Positions 41,501 to 51,547 of a stretch of 64,000 nt of DNA are shown here, in pieces (within the stretch, counting starts at the first letter, position 1; every line of letters starts with the position of its first letter). The notes below the pieces were generated by a model. The model saw only the letters and a program-made list of their open reading frames with translations. It did not search any database and had not been told where the DNA came from. A program made the translations under genes and the position numbers. The stretch lies in NCBI GenBank assembly GCA_964019335.1, contig OZ025689.1, positions 372,001-436,000 of the forward strand, written 5' to 3'. The DNA comes from Diplonema japonicum (Eukaryota > Euglenozoa > Diplonemea > Diplonemida > Diplonemidae).

Positions 41501-44500
41501 CACAGGGTCCAGGGATGCATCTAGCTCTTCTCCAATGTTCTCCAACAACACTGGTCTGCCAATGCGTATGTTCTGCTCCAGCTGTTGCATGAACTTGTCC
41601 TGTGTCATCTTCAGCACCTTCAGCTGGTTGTCTCGCTCCTTCTTTTTCACGAAATTGTTTGCCTGCCCCTGCGGGTCGATCATGAGACACCACCTCTGCG
41701 ATCTGTCCAAGATGGTCCCGTTTTCAACGCTGAACTGATCAAGGGGTAAGCCCCACAGGGACCACTGCCTTGCCGTGACCTGGCTAGTGATGGAGTCCAG
41801 CGAGAACCCTTCCGTGACGGGGATGTCTAAGTCGTGGCAGCGCTCTGTCCACTTCGCGACGATCTCCTTTCGGAACTTCGAAGGGAAGGGCCCGATGTAC
41901 GCAACGCAGCCTGATGCTAGCAGCATTGTGCCGACAAGCATGTTCTTGCTTTTCTCTAAAGCAGCCACGTTCTCCTTCCATCTGCCTGCTTCACCCGCCA
42001 GTCCTCCTAGGAGTTGATCGGCACGGTCAAGTTTTGCCATAGCTTGTCTCTTCTGCTCTTCAAGGCTTTCCTTTTTGGCTATGGTCTCTTCTGCGTCTTT
42101 CTCAAGCTTCGCAACTTTCATGTTGGACTCGTTGAGCTCTGACTGCTTCACATCGAGCTCTGCCTTCGCAGCTTGCAGTTTTGCCTCTGCGACAGAGAGT
42201 GCTGCCTTCTTCGGTCCCAGATCTCTTGTGACCCAATAGTAGTTGTCGATGGCTCTGCACCACATACACATCGACTTGCACGGGTTTGAAGACTGCCCTA
42301 TGATCTCTGGTGTGAAGCCCTGGTCCTTGATGAAGGCCTGCAGCTTATTTATTATCTTTTTGTCAATGTTGTCCTTGTCGAACTCTTCCAGCTTTTTGAA
42401 AAACCTTGTGTCGGCCATGAACTGCTTAGCTGTTGCCCAATCCAGCTTTGCAGCGCCTAGCAGAAGGATCACAGCGTTCATTGTTTTTTCGACGGCCTCG
42501 GGTGGCTTCGCATACGACTTGATCTGGTCAATATCTTTCTTCTCGAGCGTCTTCAGTGCCTCCTGCGCTTGGAAGAACACAGGCATCGCCTTGTCAAGCC
42601 CTGCCTGGCAGTCTGCACGGATCACCTCAGCCTCGTCCATGATCTTCTTGCACTTCGCTTCTTCGACCTCAACGATGGCCTTGACCTTTCCAGCGGCTTC
42701 TTTTCCACGAGCGATTTCTTTGCCCTGTATTTCGGCTTCTTTCGAGGCTTTTTCGAGCTTCGGCTGCATGTCCTGCAAGTCCTTTTTAAGCTTCTCAACC
42801 ATAGTAGAAGTGCTGGCCAGCTTGTCAAGCCCCGACTGGAACCTACTGAGCTGCTGGTCTGTGTCCGACATGGATGCTTCAAGCATCGTGAGGTACGACG
42901 CCAGCAGCGACAGGTACGACGTGGGTGTCGTGTAGTTGCGCCTTTTGAGGGAGTTGTACATGTCCTCGGACTGATCCTCGATGGTGGTGTGCATCGTGAC
43001 ACACATTTCTGATAGCTTAGCTTCGTACTTTTTCACTGTTTCGGCGCAGCCGCCTCCTTTCGGCTTCGTGAAGAGATGGTTTGCCACTTGCTTCAAAGCT
43101 TCTGACGGCCACTTTGTATACCAGTCAATGGTCATGCAGTTCACAAGCGAAGGGAACATACGAAGCCTGCTGCGGAACTGGTCTCCGATTGGGCTGACGC
43201 AGAAGATGACGTGGAGGTTGTCGCGGACCAGTTGGATGTAATGCCTGATGATGGAACGCCTGTTGTCCGACGAGCACTTCTCCCTCGTCGCGTTGATGAT
43301 GCGCTCGTAGTCTTCTGTGAGATAGATGTTCGGCACGTCACCCACGTTGAGCACGTTGTTGATGTCCTCAAGGAACTGCTCTCGGACAATCTGCGTGTCG
43401 GCGAAAAGGAAGACAACGGACTTCCCAGAACACCCCGCCTCCAAGAGTAAACCTTTGAGGTCCTCACGGAACTGCGGTATGTCATATCCACGGGAAACAG
43501 AGATCTGGAAGCATTTCTGTTGGCAGATGAACGCGGCGAGCTCTGTGATTGAGTGGCGCCCAGAGCCGCCCACACCTACCAACAGTGCGTTGCCTCTTGG
43601 CTGGCGGAGCATACGGCACATCCTGGTGAGATGCTGGATGGCATCGTCAAACATGACAAGATCGATCTCTTTAGAGGTCTGCACCCCGAAGTCCACCTGG
43701 AAGTCGTTCAGCAGCTCTTGGATGGACTTCATGTCAGTGATTCTCTTGTACGCGTCGTTCTTCGTGTCCCCCCAGTCCCCGTACAGCATTTTACTCCATG
43801 AATCGTCCACCCCGATCCCAAGATTCTTCTTCACCGTCTCTCCAACACACTTCCACCACCACAATCTGTCTTCTTCATTGATCAGCCTGTCATGGAACAC
43901 TCTCGATGCCTCGTGGCAGAATACCCTTGCCATGTCCTCTACAGTAGTGAGGTGGTCGGGTGAAAGCATGAGGATGCCCTGGATCACCTTCGACAAGTCA
44001 CGCAGGTTGAATGTGTAATGAATCTTCAGCGGTGTGGGAAGCATCTCCGTTGAGATCCTTTGGAAGACTTCGATGGTGGCGTTCACCACCTTAAGTCCTA
44101 GGCCCTTCACTTCGTTGGAGAAGGTGGCAAGGAAACCTGACAGGATGGACGTGAAAATCGAGGACATGGAGTCCACCGACAGCTGTGGGATCACAAGACA
44201 GTGGAACAGTGTTGTCAGTCGCTGCGTCATCTCGTGCTTCCCACCGCCGGGGGGCCCACAGCACGTGACGCAGACGACATCCCTGATATCCTTGTAGAGA
44301 TCCTTCTTTTTCCTGTCGAAGAAACCGCCTTCTGACTCACCAGACGGGATAGCGCCTCTCTGTAGCATCTGACGAAGAAGTTCTAAAGGCGGCGAAGCAC
44401 CGTATTTCTCAGGCTCGGGCATGTTAGCGTCGTCGACAAGAATGATACACCTCTTGCCAGGAGCTGCGCCAAGCAGAGTGTTCTTCTTTTTTGTGAGGTT

Positions 44501-47500
44501 GGCCTCGACAAACTCTTGCAAGTTGACAGAAGATGTCTGGGCAGAGAACGACATCCCGCAAGACTGCCACGGGGCGTTCGGGTCTTCCGACCGAAGTACA
44601 TCGTTCATGACATAGCCCACTGCGGCGGATTTCCCGACACCCGTTACACCATTCACGAGCACGTGCTTGTTCACCGACAGCAGATACGTCAAGTGCTGTC
44701 GGAGGATGGCTGTGTCGGGTGTCTGCACAAGCATCTCGAAGTAAGCCTTCTCTCGGAAATACCTGAAGTTAGGTACCTTGTATTCCCATGGGACGAACGT
44801 GTTGCCTCCTTTGTGCACTACGTACGTGTAGCAAGACCCAGAGGTGGGGAATTTCGCATCTGGGAAAGTCTTCTGAATCTGTGTTTGCATGAAGGCATCC
44901 ATCTTCGGCCGTGTGGCGTCTGCCACGTTTCCTCCCAAGGACCATATGTACGACATGATGAAGAACTTGTCGAACAGGACCTTGTCCTCTACCGAAGATT
45001 TAATGGGCTTCGAGATTTTTTTCCTCCCGATGTCGACGCACTCCCCTCCGAGGGACTCCGCGTCGGCTTCAACGTTGTCGCCGTCATCTTCTTCAGTCCA
45101 GTTGTGGCAGTAGGCTTGGAGAAGCTTGCAGAGACTGATTACAAGCTGGGAGTCCAGAGTGATGATGTACTCACTGCATTCTTTTCTCAGGAAGGCGAGC
45201 GTGGGGGCAATGATTTGCTTGAGCACTTCGATCAGCCGTTCGTGGCACCATTTGCTGCCGTACTGGTTCTGTTTCACGACGTTGTCTGAAAAGGATTTGG
45301 CCAATGGGTACCACCCGCCGTCTAGGTAGAAGGGTTCCATGTAGACCATACCACAACGGGAGACAGTCGCGGGCGAGGCGACACGAAGGTCTTGGACCTC
45401 GAACATGATGGAGATAGTATCGGGTATCTTGATACGCTCACCGTTGACAAGGCAGAGAAGCTTGTTGTCGTCCAGCACTGTGTTCATGTTTTCAATCCAA
45501 ATGGCGTCGACGGGTCCGTCGAAACAGATCCAGTTCCTGTCGGGGGGCGGCGACCTTGTCGGGTCCACCAGCAGCCTTGCAATGTTCGACAGCACACCAT
45601 CACTCCACTCCCTCGTCGCTGGGTTGATATCGCCGTACATCTCTCCCATCGATATCGATTTCGGGTTCAGCCTGTAAACCGTTGTCTTGTTTATAAACCT
45701 GTTGTCTGCGATTTTCGCCGGGTCCGACTCTTTCTTCAATTTTTGTAATGCGTCTTTTAGCACCATTGCGTTTGTTGTCTTCCCGGACAGTGATGCCCCA
45801 ACAAGCATCACGCCATGGCGCACCACCATAGTTTCGTACAGCTGCATCAGTTTCTCTACAAAGGATTTGACCACTTGCTTCCCCGTCTCTGTCAATACTG
45901 TTTCAATGGCCTTTACTAGGTCTGCGTTGATGGCCTCTTTGATCTTCACAGTGGGGAACAGATCTTGGATCAGCGCCATGAACAGTGTTGTGTCCTCGCG
46001 GAGGAACTTGGGTACGTTGGCGTCTCGCATGGCCCTGATGAGCAACATGTCTTCTTCTGCGTCAGGGTCGCTTCTCTTCAGAGAGCCCGCCATCACAAGA
46101 ATGGATTTTACAGCCCTCATACCAAAGTCGTAGTGGTCCTGCTTTGATAATTGTTGCGAGCTGAGGTTGTATAGTTGCACCATCTTTTGAGCGAGGGATT
46201 TGGAATCGGCGAAGCCCTCGGCGTAGAACATGATTTCCGCGATGAGCGCGTAGTCGGGGATCATCATGCAGATGGGTCGGAACAGTGCCTTCAAGTTGTC
46301 CGGAAGCTCTGTCCGTCCTGCGTACCCGGGATTCATCGTGATAAAGACACCGAAGTTTTTGTTGAGCTTCATCTTATGCCCGTCGAAGATCATGGAGTCT
46401 TTGCCCTCTGCGATGGCGAGAGTCACCTCAAGCATCTGCTGCGCGACAACGGACAAGACTTCGATGTCGATACGGTTGAACTCGTCGAAGCAGGCCCATG
46501 CACCGGCCTGCGCTAGACCGGCGAACATCTGTGACATCATCTTGTAGTTCAAACCGTCGGAGCAGTTAAAGACAACCACCTGCCTTGCCAGCGCCTTGCC
46601 AAGATCCTTCACCGACTCGGTCTTCCCGGTCCCTGCAGGTCCCTGAGGAGCCGCTCCGAGGTTCATCGCCAACGCGCCTGTACATGTCAAAAAGGCCCTC
46701 TCCGTCAACGGTGTGATGACCAAACGAGGCTGGTTCCCAAGGTACTCGTAACCATATAAAACGTAAGCGCTGGAGTGTCCAATCCAACAGTCTTTGGGTT
46801 CGCCTTCCACGTTGTTGTCCGTCCAGTAATAACGAAGCTGTTTCTGCCAGTTGAAGTCATCGACTCTGGTGCACTTGTCTTCTTTCAGGTTCTCCATCAC
46901 ACTCCTCGCGTGGACATCGACGACAAGAAGACAGCACACCAGCGTTCTCTTCAGCGAGGTGAGGTCTGTCTTCACGAGTTCCACGGTTTTCAGAATCTGC
47001 TCCCCGTACCCATTGTAGTACTCGCTCAGCTTTTCAGGCTCGCTGTGGTTGGTCATCCTGTCCCAAACTTCCTCGAGCTCAGACGTCCAATATATGACGT
47101 CTACACAACTGACGCACTGGGCAGGGTGCTGGAAGTACCATTCTTCGCGTGTGGACTGCGGGTATGTTTCGTACGCGTGCTTCATTTTGTCGTATAAGGA
47201 TTTTCTCATGTTCCTTTCTATCTCTCCCAGCCAGTGTTCCACATTTCCTGTTGCCTTCACTATGTTGGTGAACTCGACGACCTCCCCCTCCGAGGATATC
47301 ATCGCAGAGATCTCCGTGTTGTCCGGCGGGTTCGCGAAGTTCAACGACTTCATGTTGTCGAAGCATTTCTGCAGATGTTTGCAAACCTGCAGCGGGTTCC
47401 TCACGTCCGATAGGATCTCCAGCAGCTCGTCGTTCGACAAGAAATAGAACCTCGGGAAGGCCGACCGTTTCGTCTCAAGGTAGTCCTCAAGCTTCTTCTG

Positions 47501-50500
47501 CACCCTGTCGAGAATCTCATTGCCGCGCGTTAACATCTTAAGGGTCTCTTTATCAGAGGCAATATGGATGATTTTAGGGTTCTGATGGGCTTTTTCCATT
47601 AGCATTTTAAACTCTTGGTCGATCCTGTCGAAAGACCTGCTCTCCTCTGGGAGTTGTTTTTTGATGTCATCTGACGAGAAGATGAATTCCAGGTACATCC
47701 ACGCCTTCTGGAGATTGATCCATTCGTCGAGAACCTCTGCTGTAGTGCGGAGCTTTTCTTCCCACTCTTCGACCTCGTTGCGGATTCCTGCAACCCAGCG
47801 AGACGCGAGGCAGGTTTGAATGGACACTTGGTTGTCCTCGAGCTTTTCGATGGTCTCGTCAAGCCCGCCAAGTATGTAGATGCCCTCTTGGTCACGGTGG
47901 TTCTTGATGATGAATTCCAGACCATTTGCAGGGTCTTCCCATACGTTTTTGATGACATCCAGATCCCTCTGCACCCCCCATTCGCCTGTCGCGATGCTTG
48001 ACACGTTCTGCACTGTCTCAAGGTGTTGGAACGCACCCATCGCCTTCATGCTGTCCAACGTCCTCTCTAGTGGTGCTTTCTTCCCCATCCCTTCGAAGAT
48101 TTGTTCCCAGTGGCGTTCCTTCAGCGCTTTGTTCCCCAACGCTTCCATGGCAGGCAGGTGCTGTTTTTCCGCGCCTACTAAGTTCAGAAGCTTCTCGGTC
48201 ACCCCGTCGCCGTCTGCCTTGTTGATCTTGTACGACTTGGCGTACAGCTCTTCGATGTACTGCTTCACCTCCCCCATCTCCAGGCGGTCCAGTGGTGTCG
48301 ACCCCCATGTTCTCTTCTTCTCTTCCCATTTTGCAAGTGAGCTCCACAATTCATGTTTTTCAGCGTACGCTTTCTCAGCTTGTATGAACGACGGTGATGG
48401 TCCGGGTGGAGGAAGGTCGAACAGAGCCTGCCAGTCTTGCAGGGTGTCCGTCCATGTTTTGATGGCCTTCAGTTGTTGGCTTACAGCGCCAAGCTTGACT
48501 TCCAAGATAAACTGCGCGGGTGATTTAGGGTTCTTGTAATCGCTCTTCGGGTCTGTCAGCTCCTTGTGGATCCCGACGAGCTTCTTGTTCTCATCCTCGA
48601 CAGCTTCCTTCAGTTGTGCGATCATGGGGCCGATCTCCTTCTTCCTACGCTCCTTCGAGGTCTCGATCATGCTGTTGAACTTCTCACGTTCGTCGATCAT
48701 GTCATTGCGTGCGCCCAGCTGTAGATACAGGATGCTGAAGTTCGTCTGGTCAGCGACCTTGAAGAGCTCCTCGATGGCGTCGACTTCTTGGTTGACCTTC
48801 TGCTGCTTCTCGTAGATGATGTTGCAGTGGCCCACCCACTCTGCAAAGTACTTCAGTGGCGTGATCCTCTTGTCCTCTAAGCGGTACTTCATCGTCTCAA
48901 GGGACTGGGACCCTTCCTTCTCGTACGCCTGTCGTGTGATCTCCTGTGCCCTCTTTGTTGCAAGGTCTAGCAGGTTTGTCTTGATCTGGTCGAGGATGGC
49001 CTCGAGAGGCTGGATCAGTTCCGCCGTGAGCTTCTTGATGGAGGTATGGAGGATGCCGTGGTCGGCATCATGCATCCTCTCCAAGTCGGCTTTGAAGGTG
49101 CTCTTCACGCGTTTAATATACTTCACGAAGTCAGCTGCTGTAAGGCTGTCCCGTTCGACTTGCCACCTCTTTGATTCTGTCTTCCACTCTTCGTCAATGA
49201 AGTGCTTGCAGCTCCTGCAGCCCTTGTACTCCAGTGATGCTGTCTGCGCTCTCTCGAAACACTGCCCTAGCACCTGTTCCAGCTCTACTTGCAAGTTCTG
49301 GAATTTTGCGTCCTCTTTCAAAATTGTTTCCAGTGGTGTGAGCTCCGGTTGCCTGTGCAACACCTTGTCCTTCATCTGGTCTTCGATGACTCTTGGCAGG
49401 CGTATCACGCTGTCCGCCTCCTTCACGATGGACAATAGAAGCTGCTTGAACGAATCTTGCAGTTGCTGGTGTGTGGGCACGAGCATGAGGTATTTTTGAG
49501 GGTCGAACTGACATGTTATCTCGAATGTCACCAACAGTTCGCGCGACCTCTCGGGAAGCTTCTCGTGCTCGACAAACGCCTCTATCTGTGCCAGCGTGCT
49601 CTTGTACATGTTCTCCGCCACCATGTAGTCGCACAGCCGCACGAAGTTCCCGATGAAGTCGTACTCGATCATCACTTTCTTCAGTGCACGCTTCCGTTCC
49701 TGCTTCTCCGCTTCACGTTCTGCTTTGTACAGCATGCCCTTGTCCCCAGGCACCATGGAGTGCGCGGAGAGGTATTCTTCCAGCTTCTCCATTGTCTGGA
49801 TGTCAGGGACGTGCGCGGCGTGCGCGATTCTTTTGCACAGTGCTGTCAGTTTATCTTTCATCCTGTTCATGATGTCTGCGTACTCCGCCTCGGCAAGGTC
49901 GCGCTGCTCGTTTTGCTTGTCCTTGAACTCTTTAAGATCGTAGTGCACACGCTGTGCGAAGGTGAGGAACAGGAGCGTTGTGCTCTGGGCAGTGATGGTT
50001 TGGTACGCGGCCTGGTCGGGTACGGGCTGGCCGTTTATACTAACAAGCCGCCATTCCTTCTGCGCGAGGAGCTTCTCTATGGAAGTACGTTGTGCGGGGC
50101 CCTGCGACATCCCGACCAGCACCATGGCGGGTGAGAACTGCAGACCAAGAGGCTCGGCAGGGCCACGAGTGATTTGTATCTCCGTAATGGGATAGTTGAT
50201 GAGCGAAGGACCACGCAAGTCAAAGGCCAGCTTGTGCATATCAGCAAGCGGTGCCGCAAAGGTATTCTTCGATAGGAACAGCCTCTTGCAGCAACGAGTG
50301 CGCGCTTGCAGGAACAGACCGTATCTGATATTGTTCTTCCATTGCACAAACGCCTTACGGGTTAAGTAGCCCTTGAAGAAGGGAAGTTGTGTCAATTTGT
50401 CAAACTGGATGGTTTCTTTAGTCCATTCTGCCGTGGAGAAAAGTTCAGGCGGGGTGAAGGGGAGGACATGGACCACACCCTTCACCGAGACCACCCAGTG

Positions 50501-50731
50501 GTCGGGCTCCTGCTCCCCACGGAGTACCACCTGTAGGTCATACGGCCTGTACTTCAACGTTCCTCGACTGTTGTTGCAATACACAAATTTAAAAGGAGGC
50601 GCTGTTGTTGTGTTAAAGTAGTCGATTGCGTGAAGGGCCGTTCTCAACCTCCTTGCTGGCTCTTTCGGTTCTTCGAGGGCTGGAAGAGTGCCTGGCTTGC
50701 TGGGTATGTAGGCAACATGCCCAGGTGGCAT
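38534..50731 (-). CDS. DNAH6: Axonemal inner-arm dynein heavy chain, DNAH6-like, with PDZ-like insertion
   Basis: One uninterrupted exon of 4,065 codons. P-loops of AAA1-4 are GPAGTGKT (about residue 1365), GASLSGKT (1645), GVTGVGKS (2027) and GVGGSGRH (2386); AAA1 also has CFDEFNRI. The stalk coiled coils and microtubule-binding tip lie at about 2600-2920, and the protein ends in the typical GLSTNYIMNFALP ... CFCMLNT. The segments IMFYAEGF, QQLSKQDHYDFGMRAVKS and LIRAMRDANVPKFL, and an N-terminal WKNNIR block, point to the single-headed DNAH6 subgroup. Residues about 184-260 form a PDZ-like domain (ITRGPAEPLGLQFS, WRLVSINGQPVPDQ) that I do not know from this subgroup. A Gly7 run lies at 39414-39433. 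The motor drives flagellar bending. A 12-kb exon in a genome with short introns is notable. Confidence 0.95.
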   Translation of the reverse strand: MPPGHVAYIPSKPGTLPALEEPKEPARRLRTALHAIDYFNTTTAPPFKFVYCNNSRGTLKYRPYDLQVVLRGEQEPDHWVVSVKGVVHVLPFTPPELFSTAEWTKETIQFDKLTQLPFFKGYLTRKAFVQWKNNIRYGLFLQARTRCCKRLFLSKNTFAAPLADMHKLAFDLRGPSLINYPITEIQITRGPAEPLGLQFSPAMVLVGMSQGPAQRTSIEKLLAQKEWRLVSINGQPVPDQAAYQTITAQSTTLLFLTFAQRVHYDLKEFKDKQNEQRDLAEAEYADIMNRMKDKLTALCKRIAHAAHVPDIQTMEKLEEYLSAHSMVPGDKGMLYKAEREAEKQERKRALKKVMIEYDFIGNFVRLCDYMVAENMYKSTLAQIEAFVEHEKLPERSRELLVTFEITCQFDPQKYLMLVPTHQQLQDSFKQLLLSIVKEADSVIRLPRVIEDQMKDKVLHRQPELTPLETILKEDAKFQNLQVELEQVLGQCFERAQTASLEYKGCRSCKHFIDEEWKTESKRWQVERDSLTAADFVKYIKRVKSTFKADLERMHDADHGILHTSIKKLTAELIQPLEAILDQIKTNLLDLATKRAQEITRQAYEKEGSQSLETMKYRLEDKRITPLKYFAEWVGHCNIIYEKQQKVNQEVDAIEELFKVADQTNFSILYLQLGARNDMIDEREKFNSMIETSKERRKKEIGPMIAQLKEAVEDENKKLVGIHKELTDPKSDYKNPKSPAQFILEVKLGAVSQQLKAIKTWTDTLQDWQALFDLPPPGPSPSFIQAEKAYAEKHELWSSLAKWEEKKRTWGSTPLDRLEMGEVKQYIEELYAKSYKINKADGDGVTEKLLNLVGAEKQHLPAMEALGNKALKERHWEQIFEGMGKKAPLERTLDSMKAMGAFQHLETVQNVSSIATGEWGVQRDLDVIKNVWEDPANGLEFIIKNHRDQEGIYILGGLDETIEKLEDNQVSIQTCLASRWVAGIRNEVEEWEEKLRTTAEVLDEWINLQKAWMYLEFIFSSDDIKKQLPEESRSFDRIDQEFKMLMEKAHQNPKIIHIASDKETLKMLTRGNEILDRVQKKLEDYLETKRSAFPRFYFLSNDELLEILSDVRNPLQVCKHLQKCFDNMKSLNFANPPDNTEISAMISSEGEVVEFTNIVKATGNVEHWLGEIERNMRKSLYDKMKHAYETYPQSTREEWYFQHPAQCVSCVDVIYWTSELEEVWDRMTNHSEPEKLSEYYNGYGEQILKTVELVKTDLTSLKRTLVCCLLVVDVHARSVMENLKEDKCTRVDDFNWQKQLRYYWTDNNVEGEPKDCWIGHSSAYVLYGYEYLGNQPRLVITPLTERAFLTCTGALAMNLGAAPQGPAGTGKTESVKDLGKALARQVVVFNCSDGLNYKMMSQMFAGLAQAGAWACFDEFNRIDIEVLSVVAQQMLEVTLAIAEGKDSMIFDGHKMKLNKNFGVFITMNPGYAGRTELPDNLKALFRPICMMIPDYALIAEIMFYAEGFADSKSLAQKMVQLYNLSSQQLSKQDHYDFGMRAVKSILVMAGSLKRSDPDAEEDMLLIRAMRDANVPKFLREDTTLFMALIQDLFPTVKIKEAINADLVKAIETVLTETGKQVVKSFVEKLMQLYETMVVRHGVMLVGASLSGKTTNAMVLKDALQKLKKESDPAKIADNRFINKTTVYRLNPKSISMGEMYGDINPATREWSDGVLSNIARLLVDPTRSPPPDRNWICFDGPVDAIWIENMNTVLDDNKLLCLVNGERIKIPDTISIMFEVQDLRVASPATVSRCGMVYMEPFYLDGGWYPLAKSFSDNVVKQNQYGSKWCHERLIEVLKQIIAPTLAFLRKECSEYIITLDSQLVISLCKLLQAYCHNWTEEDDGDNVEADAESLGGECVDIGRKKISKPIKSSVEDKVLFDKFFIMSYIWSLGGNVADATRPKMDAFMQTQIQKTFPDAKFPTSGSCYTYVVHKGGNTFVPWEYKVPNFRYFREKAYFEMLVQTPDTAILRQHLTYLLSVNKHVLVNGVTGVGKSAAVGYVMNDVLRSEDPNAPWQSCGMSFSAQTSSVNLQEFVEANLTKKKNTLLGAAPGKRCIILVDDANMPEPEKYGASPPLELLRQMLQRGAIPSGESEGGFFDRKKKDLYKDIRDVVCVTCCGPPGGGKHEMTQRLTTLFHCLVIPQLSVDSMSSIFTSILSGFLATFSNEVKGLGLKVVNATIEVFQRISTEMLPTPLKIHYTFNLRDLSKVIQGILMLSPDHLTTVEDMARVFCHEASRVFHDRLINEEDRLWWWKCVGETVKKNLGIGVDDSWSKMLYGDWGDTKNDAYKRITDMKSIQELLNDFQVDFGVQTSKEIDLVMFDDAIQHLTRMCRMLRQPRGNALLVGVGGSGRHSITELAAFICQQKCFQISVSRGYDIPQFREDLKGLLLEAGCSGKSVVFLFADTQIVREQFLEDINNVLNVGDVPNIYLTEDYERIINATREKCSSDNRRSIIRHYIQLVRDNLHVIFCVSPIGDQFRSRLRMFPSLVNCMTIDWYTKWPSEALKQVANHLFTKPKGGGCAETVKKYEAKLSEMCVTMHTTIEDQSEDMYNSLKRRNYTTPTSYLSLLASYLTMLEASMSDTDQQLSRFQSGLDKLASTSTMVEKLKKDLQDMQPKLEKASKEAEIQGKEIARGKEAAGKVKAIVEVEEAKCKKIMDEAEVIRADCQAGLDKAMPVFFQAQEALKTLEKKDIDQIKSYAKPPEAVEKTMNAVILLLGAAKLDWATAKQFMADTRFFKKLEEFDKDNIDKKIINKLQAFIKDQGFTPEIIGQSSNPCKSMCMWCRAIDNYYWVTRDLGPKKAALSVAEAKLQAAKAELDVKQSELNESNMKVAKLEKDAEETIAKKESLEEQKRQAMAKLDRADQLLGGLAGEAGRWKENVAALEKSKNMLVGTMLLASGCVAYIGPFPSKFRKEIVAKWTERCHDLDIPVTEGFSLDSITSQVTARQWSLWGLPLDQFSVENGTILDRSQRWCLMIDPQGQANNFVKKKERDNQLKVLKMTQDKFMQQLEQNIRIGRPVLLENIGEELDASLDPVLLKQTYKSGGRLVIKLGENEVDYDENFRLYLTTKMPNPTYSPELQIKVAIVNFTVTTKGLEDQLLNDVVAVERADLAESKDKVVVQIADGQKTLKDIQDKILQMLADATGDILDNLELIQTLSDSKVTSIEVSTALSKAEVTSAEIQTAAEKYRPVATRGSLLYATIADIANIDHMYQYSLVFYKSLFVQAIQKTPPADNVEQRISELVPVITFASFNAICRGLFEKDKIIFAFLMTYHIFKSSGEILQEEWDLFLRGSAGSKGKVPPKPDHVQWTTAWEDLCALSVLKELESLPNDVINAPGWKEWMVAPNPQDEEYPGVAKDYSEWHKLLILKSLRPEKCLFGIPKLVRHMMSKKYTESPPFKLSEAFDDSNNITPIIFVLSTGTDPTTIFTSFAKSQGWDPTKLPMLSLGQDQGPKAQAMIEKARNDGEWVYLQNCHVYTSWMPTLEKIMEDLVDKAGSNQVHPNFRLWLTSNPAASFPVSVLQLGLKLTREPPKGLRANLKDSFGAISDELWAEQDGKKEMEWKKLIFSLVFFHGLIQERRKFGALGWNIAYEWSGPDLSASIKTLRLCLNNFDEIPWPAVRYTLGVINYGGRVTDFLDTRLLQTFVSKYFSVATFEEEFSYDDKSEYKPPGGEATREEVMDHLESLPLYEDPTLFGLPGNASITFQAKESNAMMSTIINVQPKAGGGGGGGTNSNDETVWAIAEDFMARCPKLVDKEKAHKEVFRITDAGAMISLGTVLIQEIDQFNRLLKALMSSMKELKRAIKGEVVLSAQLEQMYSCFLFGKVPPNWEKVAYLCLKPLQPWFNDMVNRVAAIAEWCYDGMPRCYWLPGLFFPQGFLTGILQTHSRKHTIPIDELKHTATVLSAVTKSELTEYPEDGCNIIGFFMEGAIWDIEARRLAESRPGQLFSEMPALHLVPKRKTTPDIPDTYECPLYKALTRSGILSTTGLSTNYIMNFALPVGDGYTKEHWAFRGTACFCMLNT
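49952..50182 (-). other. PDZ-like domain within the dynein tail
   Basis: Codons about 184-260 of the dynein heavy chain. PLGLQFS occupies the position of the PDZ carboxylate-binding GLGF loop, VLVGMSQGPAQR that of the strand before the SPA turn, and EWRLVSINGQPV that of the GDxILxVNGxxV segment; the region ends in a beta strand (TTLLFLTF). It lies between the conserved N-terminal WKNNIR block and the linker helices that begin YDLKEFKDKQNEQRDL. Confidence 0.6.
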
Positions 50732-51547
50732 TTTTTTTTCTTTTCTCCCCCTCTCCTTTCGTACCTGTTATGTGTATGGAAGGCCTCGTAAATTCTTTTA
50801 AAAAAAGGGAAACTTTTGACATCGACACGAAAAAATGAAAGAGATTAATAAACAGAACCTAGAAATGAAAAAAAAAATATAACTCCCCCCCCCAAAAAAA
50901 GAAATCTCTTCCCTCTTTTCTTTTATTCTGAAATAAATCGCAAAAAAAAAATATGCTTCTAAAAGGACGATTGAAATAGAAAAATTGTACCTCTCTCTTT
51001 TTTGTTCTTTTTTGTTTTTTTCCCCCCCCTCTCTTCCGTTCTCCAGCTGGGAAAGGGGAAAAAAAAAAAAAACAAAAAACAAGAAGGCAGATGGTTTTAC
51101 CATATCATAAACTCTCTTGTTCTCCTCATGGGGCATTCCCATAATAAAAAACAAGTTTTTTTTTCTCCTTTTTTGTTTTGTTTTGCTTCGCTTCCCCCCC
51201 CCCCCCCCCCCCCGCTTTTTTATTTTCTCCCTCCCCTCTACTTCCTTACCCCGCTCCCCCTTCTGTCATGAATAGGATAAGATACGGGAAAAGAAAAAAA
51301 GAATATATGAGTTAAAGGAGGCCGGTGTTGGCGGCGCCCTGCACAAGAACTGTCAAAGAAAAAGCCCAAAGACAGAAGGGAAGACCAGAATTGGCACATT
51401 TTTCTTTTTTCTTTTTTTTTCTTGGGACAAAGAAATCAACCGGAGGAAGAAAAAAAAAAGAAAAGAAAAAAAAAATCCCCTCTAGAATTTACATAAGTAC
51501 ATTGGGGAGGACAGCTTTTTTTCGGGAAAAAAAAAAAAAAAAAGAGT
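50732..51547. other. Low-complexity intergenic spacer
   Basis: About 800 bp with a C-run at 51195-51213 and several A/T runs. No gene was recognised. An acceptor-like ACACATAACAG lies about 40 nt upstream of the dynein ATG on its sense strand. Confidence 0.55.

Noticed and set aside
38600-50600. Numerous plus-strand frames of 60-260 codons opposite the dynein gene.
   Set aside because: They are antisense shadows of a conserved 4,065-codon exon and have no domain signal.
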